A DNA stretch of 64,000 nucleotides from Rugosimonospora acidiphila. GTDB lineage: Bacteria > Actinomycetota > Actinomycetes > Mycobacteriales > Micromonosporaceae. Each line of letters begins with the position of its first letter. The first letter of the stretch is position 1. Shown here piece by piece: positions 52,645 through 60,037 of the stretch. Both the position numbers and the translations under genes were made by a program. The stretch is from contig NZ_BAABJQ010000007.1 of assembly GCF_039543385.1 (NCBI RefSeq), positions 248,001 through 312,000 on the forward strand, written 5' to 3'. Under the pieces are notes generated by a model. That model did no database searches. It was given only the letters and a program-made list of their open reading frames with translations, and was not told the DNA's origin.

Positions 52645-54609
52645 ATGGGCCGAGCCACGCGGGAGCTGACCGCCGAATTAGTCGTTGACGGTCGAGCCCC
52701 GTCGTCTCCGGCGTTGTCCCCGGACGGCCGGTGGGTGGTGTACGTGTTGGCCGCCGTGGGACAGGCCGGCGAGCAGCCTTCGGACCAGTTGTGGATCGCC
52801 GAGGTCGACGGCAAGCTACCGCCACGGCGGTTGGACCTACCGCCGGCCCGCCTGTCATCCCCACAGTGGGCTCCCGACTCCGACTCGATCCTCTTCCTGT
52901 CGGACGGCCTCACCCCGGGCGCGGCGCAACTACACCGGGTTGGGCGAGGCGGTGGCCCCGCGCAGGTCCTGACCGAGTGGAGGGGCGGAATCCATCATCA
53001 TCGCCCGTTGGCCGACCCCGCGCTGGTCGCGATCATCGCCCCGGACGAGCCGACCGCCCCGCACGGGCCGACCGCCGCGGACGGCCAACGAGACAACGAC
53101 CGGGATGACGCGCAGCTGGGCGGCAGTGCGTCACCGGCCCGGCTGCGACTGCTGGATCTGAGGACACGACAGCTTCGCAGTCCGGCCGGGTTCGCTGATC
53201 GCCATGTCGTCGACGTGGTGCAGCGTCCCGACGGCGGGCCGCTGGCCGTGCTCACCTGGTCGAGCCCCGAGATCGATCCCGGCCTGCTCGAACCCGCGCT
53301 GCACCTGCTCGACCCGTACCTTGACCAAGCCCGCGACCTCGGCCCCGTCGCGGTCGACGCGCATTCGCCGGTCTGGTGGCGCACCGGGGCGGACTGGCAC
53401 CTGACGTACCTGGCGCTGACCCCTCCCGGGCTACAGGCCGGGACCGCCGTTTTCGATCTCGTGGTACCCCCGGCGGGCCTGGCCGGGGCGCACCAGAATT
53501 TCACCGCCGGAATGCCGGCGTGCCCGGCGGAGCTGGTTCGGGTCGATCGGGGCGCGCCGCTGGTGGTGGTCGCCGACGGCCTGGATACCGCGATCTACCG
53601 GTTCGTCCCCGGGCAGCCGCGACCGGTGGAGGTCTCCCGGCACGCCGGCCTGGTCGATCAGCTCACCGCCAGCCGGGACGGCGACCTGGTCGCGGCGATC
53701 GGGAGCACCTCCTACGAACCCCGCGACGTGCGCGTGGGCCCGCCGCACGGCCCGCTTGTCCGGCTCACCGACACCCGCCCCGAACTTCGTGGGATCCCGT
53801 GGGGCGTCCAGCAGCGCCTGTCCTATCAGGCATCCGACGGACTGGCTCTGGACGGGCTGCTGGTCCTTCCCGTCGGCCGCTCCCGAGGCGACGGCCCGTT
53901 CCCGCTGGTGACACTGGTACACGGTGGTCCGTACGACCGGTACGCCGACCGCTTCATGCTGCACTGGGCGCCGTCCGCGCAGTGGCTGGCGCACGCCGGG
54001 TACGCGGTCTTCCTTCCGAACCCGCGCGGCGGGCAGGGCCACGGACACGACTTCGCCGCCAGCGTCGCCGGCGCGGTCGGTCAGGAGGAATGGGTCGACA
54101 TCCTGACCGGGATCGACCTGCTGATCGCCCAGGGAGTCGGGGACCCCGATCGGCTGGGCATCGGGGGATGGAGCCACGGCGGCTTCATGGCCGCATGGGC
54201 GGTCGGGCACACCGACCGGTTCGCCGCCGCGATGGTGGGGGCGGGCGTCAGCGACTGGGGCATGCTGGCCGCGACCGGCGAGTGGGGGGTGTTCGAGGCC
54301 GCGCTCGGGGGGAGCATCGGGTGGGAGGGCGTCGGTCCGCACCGGCACGATGAACTCAGCCCCATCTCGTACGCCTCGGCGATCCGCACCCCGGTGCTGA
54401 TCGTGCACGGGGCGGACGACACGAACGTGCCCCTGTCCCAGGCGGAGTACCTGCACCGCGCGTTGCGCCGGTTCGGGGTCGAACACGAATACGTCGTGTA
54501 CCCCAGAGAGAACCATTCCTTCCGCGAGCGCGACCACCAGCTCGACCTGCTGCGCCGCACGCGCGGCTGGTTCGACAGGTGGCTGATGCCACCTACGGAC
54601 TCGACATGA
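52645..54609 (+). CDS. S9-family (prolyl oligopeptidase/acylaminoacyl-peptidase-like) peptidase
   Basis: This 654-residue protein has an N-terminal seven-blade beta-propeller (residues about 20-380) and a C-terminal alpha/beta-hydrolase domain. The catalytic triad is Ser510 in GWSHGGF, Asp592 in HGADDTNVP and His624 in PRENHSF. LVHGGPYDRYADRF forms the oxyanion strand. No signal peptide is present, so it probably cleaves short peptides in the cytoplasm. It stands alone on the plus strand, converging on the SDR gene downstream. Confidence 0.9.
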   Translation: MGRATRELTAELVVDGRAPSSPALSPDGRWVVYVLAAVGQAGEQPSDQLWIAEVDGKLPPRRLDLPPARLSSPQWAPDSDSILFLSDGLTPGAAQLHRVGRGGGPAQVLTEWRGGIHHHRPLADPALVAIIAPDEPTAPHGPTAADGQRDNDRDDAQLGGSASPARLRLLDLRTRQLRSPAGFADRHVVDVVQRPDGGPLAVLTWSSPEIDPGLLEPALHLLDPYLDQARDLGPVAVDAHSPVWWRTGADWHLTYLALTPPGLQAGTAVFDLVVPPAGLAGAHQNFTAGMPACPAELVRVDRGAPLVVVADGLDTAIYRFVPGQPRPVEVSRHAGLVDQLTASRDGDLVAAIGSTSYEPRDVRVGPPHGPLVRLTDTRPELRGIPWGVQQRLSYQASDGLALDGLLVLPVGRSRGDGPFPLVTLVHGGPYDRYADRFMLHWAPSAQWLAHAGYAVFLPNPRGGQGHGHDFAASVAGAVGQEEWVDILTGIDLLIAQGVGDPDRLGIGGWSHGGFMAAWAVGHTDRFAAAMVGAGVSDWGMLAATGEWGVFEAALGGSIGWEGVGPHRHDELSPISYASAIRTPVLIVHGADDTNVPLSQAEYLHRALRRFGVEHEYVVYPRENHSFRERDHQLDLLRRTRGWFDRWLMPPTDST

Positions 54610-54623
54610 CCCGTCGCAGCGTG

Positions 54624-55475
54624 TCAGCCGACAGCGGCGCCGTCGGGATAGCCCGTGGAGACGCTCACTTTCTCCCACGCCTCTATCTCGTCGTCGATGC
54701 TCTGCCGCGCGGCTCGTACCAGCCGCAGGGCGTCCTCGCCGAGGATGAGATGCCCTGGAGGCTCGGCGGCCTCGATCAGGGTGAGAATGGCCTTGGCCGC
54801 CTTCGCCGGGTCGCCGACCTGATAGCCGTCGCGATCGAAGCGCAGCTGCCGGATCGGATCGAAGGTGGTGTCGTAGTCGGTGATTCGGCGCGGTACGCGG
54901 GTCATCGACCGCCCGGCGAAGTCGGTGCGGAAGGAGCCCGGCTCGACGCTGGTGACGTGGATCCCGAATGGCTGGACTTCCATCCGCAGCGCGTCGGCGA
55001 TGCCCTCGAGCGCGTACTTGGTGCCGTGGTACGCGGAGAGTCCGGGAAAGGCTCTGAGACCGCCCATCGACGTGATGAACAGGATGTGCCCCGCGCGGCG
55101 GGCGCGCATCCCGGCCAAAGCCGCCTGTGTCACGGCGATCGTGCCGAACACGTTGACCTCGAACTGGTGCCGGAAGGTGTCCAGTGGCGTCTCCTCGAAC
55201 ACGCCCTTGACCCCGTACCCGGCGTTGTTGATCAGCACGTCGATGCGGCCGAATGTCTCTTCGACCTCGGCCAGCACGGGCGCTATCCGGTCGAGATGAG
55301 TTACGTCGAGCACTCGGCCGAACGCTCGGCCGGCCGCGATGGCCTCGAACTCGGCGAGCTGGGCCGGGTCGCGCACCGTCCCGACAACCGTGTGACCGGC
55401 GTCCAAGGCCGCGGTGGCGAAGGCTCGGCCCAGACCGCCCGCGCTCACCCCGGTAATCATGAATACTTTGGACAT
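54624..55475 (-). CDS. SDR-family oxidoreductase
   Basis: This 283-residue classical SDR has TGVSAGGLG near residues 9-17, NNAG near residue 83, and the Ser...YHGTK catalytic set (about residues 134-151). ATG 55475 is preferred over the longer frame because GGGGAA lies just upstream. It follows a TetR gene with a 17-base gap; such TetR-SDR operons are usual. The substrate is unknown. Confidence 0.88.
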   Translation of the reverse strand: MSKVFMITGVSAGGLGRAFATAALDAGHTVVGTVRDPAQLAEFEAIAAGRAFGRVLDVTHLDRIAPVLAEVEETFGRIDVLINNAGYGVKGVFEETPLDTFRHQFEVNVFGTIAVTQAALAGMRARRAGHILFITSMGGLRAFPGLSAYHGTKYALEGIADALRMEVQPFGIHVTSVEPGSFRTDFAGRSMTRVPRRITDYDTTFDPIRQLRFDRDGYQVGDPAKAAKAILTLIEAAEPPGHLILGEDALRLVRAARQSIDDEIEAWEKVSVSTGYPDGAAVG

Positions 55476-55492
55476 CTGCCGTTCCCCTGTCC

Positions 55493-56095
55493 TCATCTGT
55501 GGAGACCCGCGAGACACGTCCGGGCGAGCCGCTCGGTGCTCTCGGCCGTCAACGGAGCGTGGCCGGACAGCAAGCGGAAGATCAGCGGACCGGCCAGCAG
55601 ATCGATGAAGTCGTCGACCGCGACGCCCGGGTCAACGTCGCCCCGCGCGACCGCTCGCTGCCAGATCGCGGTGATCGCCTCTCGCCGTCCGGCAAGGAAG
55701 AACTCGCGGAAATACGGCGCCCCCGCGGGTTCGACCACGCACGCGGCCAGTAGTTGGGCGAACACCTGCCCCCGGGCGCTGGCGTAGAAGGCGGCCAGCC
55801 GGCGCAGGTGCTCCACGACGTCGCCCTCGGTCGAGCCGGTGTCGACCGGTGGCATCTCGTCGGCCATGACCCGTCCGAACGCGCTGGCCGCGACCGCGGC
55901 GCGGGTCGGCCAGTGTTTGTAGATCGTGGCCTTGCTGACGCCTGAGCGGCCGGCGATGGCGTCCACCGTGGCCGCGGGGTAGCCGCCCTCGTCGAGCAGC
56001 GCCGCGGTCGCGTCGAGCACCGCCTCGTGAACGCGGTCACTGCGCCGTCCGGCCGGCCTCGACATGATCCCCGGGTCGTTTGAGCGAAATGTCAT
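55493..56095 (-). CDS. TetR-family transcriptional regulator
   Basis: This 200-residue protein has the TetR helix-turn-helix near residues 45-65 (VDAIAGRSGVSKATIYKHW) and a helical ligand-binding domain of the AcrR C-terminal type. It heads an operon with an SDR gene. The palindrome at 56119-56134 lies just upstream. A later ATG at 56065 is an alternative start. Confidence 0.9.
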   Translation of the reverse strand: MTFRSNDPGIMSRPAGRRSDRVHEAVLDATAALLDEGGYPAATVDAIAGRSGVSKATIYKHWPTRAAVAASAFGRVMADEMPPVDTGSTEGDVVEHLRRLAAFYASARGQVFAQLLAACVVEPAGAPYFREFFLAGRREAITAIWQRAVARGDVDPGVAVDDFIDLLAGPLIFRLLSGHAPLTAESTERLARTCLAGLHR

Positions 56096-56118
56096 CGTGT
56101 GCCCGATTCTCCTAACCG

Positions 56119-56134
56119 AACTGTACGTTCAGTT
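56119..56134. promoter_or_regulatory. TetR operator palindrome
   Basis: AACTGTACGTTCAGTT is a 16-bp dyad with one mismatched pair, 24 bases upstream of the TetR start. It is very like common TetR-family operators and probably lets the protein repress its own operon. Confidence 0.65.
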
Positions 56135-56234
56135 TAGATCGGTGCCGGCGGCGTCGCCACCTCCTGTCGCCTGGCTCACCACGCCGGACGCCACGACGAA
56201 GGGCCCGGCGCGCGCGAGCCACGCCCCGGCGTTG

Positions 56235-57086
56235 TCAGGCGGCGAACTCCACGATCAGCCGGGCGAGTTCGGACGGCTGGTCCTCCGACACGAAGGTGTA
56301 CGAGTCGGTGACCGTGACCAGCCGGGCGTCGGGCAGCGTCGCCGCGAGTCGTTCGAAGAGCCGGGCGGAGAAGATCCGGTCATCCTCGGCGCGGACCAGC
56401 AGTACCGGCTTGCCGAATGCGCGCAGCGCCTCGGCCGCGGCCAGCGTGTACCTGTGGTGCACGCCGGCGATGAACCGCCTGGTGTCGCTGCGAATCCGTC
56501 GGCTGTGGTAGCTCGGTCGCAGGTAGGAGTCGATGACCTCGGCCGGGATCCCGCGCTTGGCCAGCCAGCCGAACGCGGACGGCTGGCGCCGCACCACCGG
56601 CAGCCGGAGCAGGCGGCTGCCCAGCCAGACCACACCGGGCAGCCGAACCAGCCGGGGCAGCGAGGCGAACGGCTTGGGAAAGAAGTCCTCGAAGGCGTCG
56701 CACGGGGTGAGCACCACGCGACCGAGCCGTTGCGGGTGGTTGGCCATCAGGATCTGGGTGAGCGCGCCGCCGGTGTCGTTGGCGACCACGGTGACGTCGG
56801 TCAGGTCGAGCGCGTCGAGGAACTCCGCGATCAGCCTGGCAACCCCGGCGGGAGTCAGGTCGGCACCGGCCGGCATGGGCACCCGGTGCGCGCCCAGCGG
56901 CCAGTCCGGCGCGATGCAGCGGAAGCCCGCGTCCGCGACGAGCGGCACGACCTTGCGCCAGAGGTTGGCGTTGACCAGCAACCCGTGCACGAACACGACG
57001 GCCGGGCCGGCGCCGCGCTCGGTGTAGGAGACCCGGCCGCTGGGCAGGGCCACGGTCGTGCCGGCGCCAAGAGCGGCGTCGAGCAT
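56235..57086 (-). CDS. Alpha/beta-hydrolase with Asp nucleophile (dehalogenase/epoxide-hydrolase type)
   Basis: This 283-residue protein has VVFVHGLLVNANLWR (oxyanion strand) and the nucleophile elbow VVANDTGG, where Asp replaces the usual Ser, as in haloalkane dehalogenases and epoxide hydrolases. An acid (LLVRAEDDRIF) follows. The expected late His is not evident: the matching segment reads DSYTFVSEDQP. GAGGAG lies six bases before ATG 57086. It lies 59 bases downstream of a LuxR gene on the same strand. A catalytic role is doubtful without the histidine. Confidence 0.8.
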   Translation of the reverse strand: MLDAALGAGTTVALPSGRVSYTERGAGPAVVFVHGLLVNANLWRKVVPLVADAGFRCIAPDWPLGAHRVPMPAGADLTPAGVARLIAEFLDALDLTDVTVVANDTGGALTQILMANHPQRLGRVVLTPCDAFEDFFPKPFASLPRLVRLPGVVWLGSRLLRLPVVRRQPSAFGWLAKRGIPAEVIDSYLRPSYHSRRIRSDTRRFIAGVHHRYTLAAAEALRAFGKPVLLVRAEDDRIFSARLFERLAATLPDARLVTVTDSYTFVSEDQPSELARLIVEFAA

Positions 57087-57145
57087 GTCGAACTCCTCGG
57101 GGTCTGTCGTCTCGGGCACCGTCGGCGACGGGTTCAGGGGATCGG

Positions 57146-57937
57146 TCAGAGCAGGCCGCCGCGCCGCGCCTGGTGAGCCGCGGCCGTCCGGTTGCGGACG
57201 CCCAACTTGCGCATGGCCGAACGCAGGTACGCCTTGACTGTCTCCGGGCTCAGCCCGAGCTGGGCGGCGATCTCCAGGTTGCTGGCGCCCACGTCCACCA
57301 ACCGCAACGTGTCGACCTCCCGGGGGGCGAGCGTCGGTTTCGCCTCGGCTCTCGGTGGCCGGCCGGACAGGTCCCGCTGGATCCGGGTCAACCGGGCGCG
57401 TAGCTCGGGGTCCGTGGTCTCGCGGATGACGGCGGCGAGTTCGGCGAGCGCACCGCGATGAGCGCTGCCCTGGCGTAGCCGGCTCTCGACGTCGCACCGC
57501 AACTGATCGGCCACGACGACGGCGGTGCGCACGGTCCGGTCGCCGATCGGACGGCCGTCGCGCACCGCGCCGTACACGACGCCGTAGACCTCACCGAAGA
57601 TCACCAAGGGTACGGCGAAGACGGACGTCAGCCCTTCCTGCCGTACCGCTTCGTCGTAGTCGTGCGTGATCGCCATGGTGGTCTCGTAGTCCCGCACCCG
57701 CAGGGGTGCTCGGCGGTGCCAGGCGCTGCCGCCCAGGCCCTTGCCCGGGCGGACGACGAGTCCGCGCAGCGAGTCCCCGACCGCGCCCACGAGGCGGTCG
57801 AGGACCAGTCGCGTTCCCTCGGCGTGGCGGACGGTGCCGCCCAGGACGATCGGCATGCCGGTCACCTGTCGCAGCCGCTCCAACCGCTCGGGCAGCAGTT
57901 CGTCGATCGCCTGCCGCACGGCGAGGCCGTCGTCCAT
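57146..57937 (-). CDS. LuxR-family regulator with GAF-like sensor
   Basis: This 263-residue protein has a GAF-like N-terminal region (about residues 15-160, with GLVVRPGKGLGGSAWHRR and VFAVPLVIFGEVYGVVYGA) and a C-terminal LuxR helix-turn-helix (LAPREVDTLRLVDVGASNLE, then TVKAYLRSAMRKLGV). ATG 57937 has GGGAGG upstream. It lies between the PaaI thioesterase gene upstream and the hydrolase gene downstream on the same strand, and may control them. Confidence 0.88.
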   Translation of the reverse strand: MDDGLAVRQAIDELLPERLERLRQVTGMPIVLGGTVRHAEGTRLVLDRLVGAVGDSLRGLVVRPGKGLGGSAWHRRAPLRVRDYETTMAITHDYDEAVRQEGLTSVFAVPLVIFGEVYGVVYGAVRDGRPIGDRTVRTAVVVADQLRCDVESRLRQGSAHRGALAELAAVIRETTDPELRARLTRIQRDLSGRPPRAEAKPTLAPREVDTLRLVDVGASNLEIAAQLGLSPETVKAYLRSAMRKLGVRNRTAAAHQARRGGLL

Positions 57938-57965
57938 CCATCCTCCCTTAACCGGTGGGAACCGT

Positions 57966-58460
57966 TCACGCGTCGGCGGGGAACAACATGCAGGAACTGG
58001 TCGCGTGGGCGAGCAGCCGGTCGGCCGAGTCGTGCAGCTCGGCGTAGGCCAGCGCGGTGCGCCGGCCACGGTTGATGATGGTGCCGGTGGCCCGGACCGG
58101 GCCGGTGTCGGCGGTGATCGGCCGGAGGTAGTGCAACGACAGGTCGAGGGTGGTGTAGCCGGTGCCGGCGGGCAGGGTCGTGTGCACGGCGCTGCCCGCC
58201 GCGCTGTCCAGCAGCGTCGCGGCGGCACCGCCGTGCACGATGCCGATCGGGTTGTACAGGTACTCGCCGAGTTCGCCCACGAACACCACCCGGCCGTACT
58301 CGACCTCGGCGAGCCCGAACCCGACGGTGCTGGCGATCGGCATCCGCCCCGCCTCGCCGGCCAGCATCAGGTGGCGCGTGAACTCCAGCCCCGCCATACC
58401 GCGGCCGACCTTGTCCAGCTCCTGCGGGTCCGTCCAGGTGTAGGTCCGCGTTCGCGCCAT
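57966..58460 (-). CDS. PaaI-family hotdog thioesterase
   Basis: This 164-residue protein has the hotdog fold with NPIGIVHGGAAATLLDSAAG near residues 69-88, the active-site region of 4HBT/PaaI thioesterases. It would hydrolyse an acyl-CoA; the acyl group is unknown. It is followed by the LuxR gene 28 bases on. Upstream are two TGGACGTCAC direct repeats (58485-58494, 58500-58509). Confidence 0.85.
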   Translation of the reverse strand: MARTRTYTWTDPQELDKVGRGMAGLEFTRHLMLAGEAGRMPIASTVGFGLAEVEYGRVVFVGELGEYLYNPIGIVHGGAAATLLDSAAGSAVHTTLPAGTGYTTLDLSLHYLRPITADTGPVRATGTIINRGRRTALAYAELHDSADRLLAHATSSCMLFPADA

Positions 58461-58484
58461 GATGTGATCGCACTCCGATGTGAA

Positions 58485-58509
58485 TGGACGTCACACTATT
58501 GGACGTCAC
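58485..58509. repeat. Two direct repeats of TGGACGTCAC, 15 bp apart
   Basis: Exact copies at 58485-58494 and 58500-58509, each including the palindrome GACGTC, lie 24 bases before the thioesterase start. They may form a regulator site on the thioesterase promoter. Confidence 0.5.
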
Positions 58510-58518
58510 GCCGGTGGG

Positions 58519-58536
58519 TTATGACCGGAGTCATAA
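58519..58536. promoter_or_regulatory. Inverted repeat TTATGAC-4-GTCATAA, with a second copy at 58693-58706
   Basis: Perfect 7-bp arms at 58519-58536. The same core, ATGAC-4-GTCAT, recurs at 58693-58706. They lie in the 310-base gap between the thioesterase gene and the decayed transporter gene, so one regulator could control both directions. Confidence 0.55.
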
Positions 58537-58734
58537 CGTTCCTCTTGGGTGATAGATCCCGCCGACAGCCGTGGCGATGTCGAAGTGGCGGGAATTGTGG
58601 GTTCTGCCGAACCGCTACGGCCGCGTTGACAACATTGTGGCGGCGGTCGCCGGAACGCAATGCGGTTACCCACTTTTGAGGGTAGCGCGGGCATGACCGT
58701 CGTCATAGCTCGGGTTCCGTTGACCGGGACGCTC

Positions 58735-58771
58735 GTAGACGGTGTCTACGGACTTCTGGTAGACACGTCTA
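58735..58771. promoter_or_regulatory. Tandem TetR-type operators before MFS pseudogene
   Basis: GTAGAC-GGT-GTCTAC (58735-58749) and TAGAC-AC-GTCTA (58760-58771) resemble the TAGAC-n-GTCTA dyads of TetR regulators controlling EmrB/QacA-type pumps. A TTGACC -35 box lies at 58720-58725. The second site ends on the first base of the transporter start codon. Confidence 0.65.
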
Positions 58772-59340
58772 TGACTGACGGGAACCCGGGCCGGCAGGCC
58801 CGGCTGGCGTGCAGCGGTGCCGACCACCATCGATGGGTGACGCTGGCCTGCAGCGTGACCGGCGCGATGATCGTCTCCTTGGACGGCACCGTGTTGACCG
58901 TCGCCCAGCCGACGATGCGGCGAGGACCGCACGCCTCGTTGACGCAGGTCCAGTGGGCCAGCACGGGGTACCTCATCGCGGTGGCCAGCCTGCTGGTGTT
59001 CACCGGCCGGCTCGGGGACCGGTACGGGCACCGGCCGGTGTTCGCCGTGGGCGTGCCGGGCTTCGCCGCCGCCTGGGCCGGTACGGTGTGGCGCCGGGGG
59101 TCGGTTGGGTCGTCGGACTGCGGATCGCGCAGGGGATCTGCGCGCCGGCGTCTTCCTGATGTCCACCGTGGACGAAACGACGCCGCCGCGAGCGGTGGGA
59201 GGATGCTATTTCCTCGTGGGCCTGGGGTTTGCCGCCGTGATGGTGACGGCGGGGACCGTCATCGTGCGATACCCGCCGGCCGGCGCGACCGGTGTGGTGA
59301 GCGGATTACAGCAGACCGCGCTCCGGGCGGGTCGCCGTCC
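58771..59340 (+). pseudogene. Decayed MFS drug transporter (EmrB/QacA type)
   Basis: From ATG 58771 the frame reads like the N-terminal helices of a DHA2-family pump (VSLDGTVLTVAQPTM, LLVFTGRLGDRYGHRPVFA). At about 59085 similarity moves to another frame (GVAPGVGWVVGLRIAQGI), which soon stops. At about 59150 it moves to a third frame reading FLVGLGFAAVMVTAGTVIV and GVVSGLQQTALRAG, matching a late helix of such pumps. So there are two frameshifts and a large internal loss. Transport is not possible. The operators in front remain intact, and no TetR gene is adjacent. Confidence 0.75.
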
Positions 59341-59364
59341 GCTCATCGGCTACTGTGGCACCTC

Positions 59365-59724
59365 ATGGGGCAGATCTATGAGGTCGACGGTCGCGTCGTG
59401 TGGGACGTGGCGCTGCGGGCCTCGCGGCTGTTCATCGGAGCGCTGCACGGGATGAGCGAGGCGATCAGGCTGCCGTCTGGGATCGCACTCATCGAAGACG
59501 ACACCTATGGCATCGACGCCGGACAGTTCAAGCCGTTTGTCGTCGAGGCGGTCGGGTCCCTCACCCGGACCGATCACGACGTGTGGCAACTGCTCGGCCG
59601 GGGCGTCCTCGTGAGCTGTCTGGCGCTGCTCTACCGCGTCGAAGGCGAGTGGCTGAGCCGGCCGCCCGTGAGTCCGGAACTACTGGCCGACGCCCTGCGG
59701 TTCGAGAGCCGGATGGCCCGCTGA
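59365..59724 (+). CDS. Small DUF6086-like protein
   Basis: This 119-residue soluble protein begins MGQIYEVDGRVVWDVALRASRLFIGAL and has LPSGIALIEDDTYGIDAGQF and HDVWQLLGRGVLVSCLALLYRV. From memory this resembles DUF6086 proteins of actinomycetes; the role is unknown. It reads in frame behind the decayed transporter. No clear ribosome-binding site precedes ATG 59365. Confidence 0.55.
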   Translation: MGQIYEVDGRVVWDVALRASRLFIGALHGMSEAIRLPSGIALIEDDTYGIDAGQFKPFVVEAVGSLTRTDHDVWQLLGRGVLVSCLALLYRVEGEWLSRPPVSPELLADALRFESRMAR

Positions 59725-60037
59725 CGCCGCCCTTGAGTCTTCCGACGGCACCGTCAGGTCAGAGCGGGCTCACTAGCTCGGCGTAACGCGTCCAAGAACG
59801 GCGTGGCGACCTGGACGACGGTTCACAGCCGGGTGGTCCGATGGTGCCGCCGGCTATTCACGTATCGCGGATCCGATCCGTCAGTGTCGACTTCGTTACA
59901 CTCGGTAACCCTAGGCGTCCATACCTTGGCACCACCAGCGGTGGCGTCGCTGCCGGCCGTTCGGCTAGGCACCCGCCATCCCGGCTCAACCGAGTTCTCC
60001 CATCCCGGACTGCGCACCAATGTCGAAGGGGAACCTC
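59725..60037. other. 313-base gap before the repeat protein gene
   Basis: No gene is seen. A small dyad GTTAC-5-GTAAC (59895-59909) lies about 130 bases before the repeat protein start and may be a regulator site. Confidence 0.4.
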
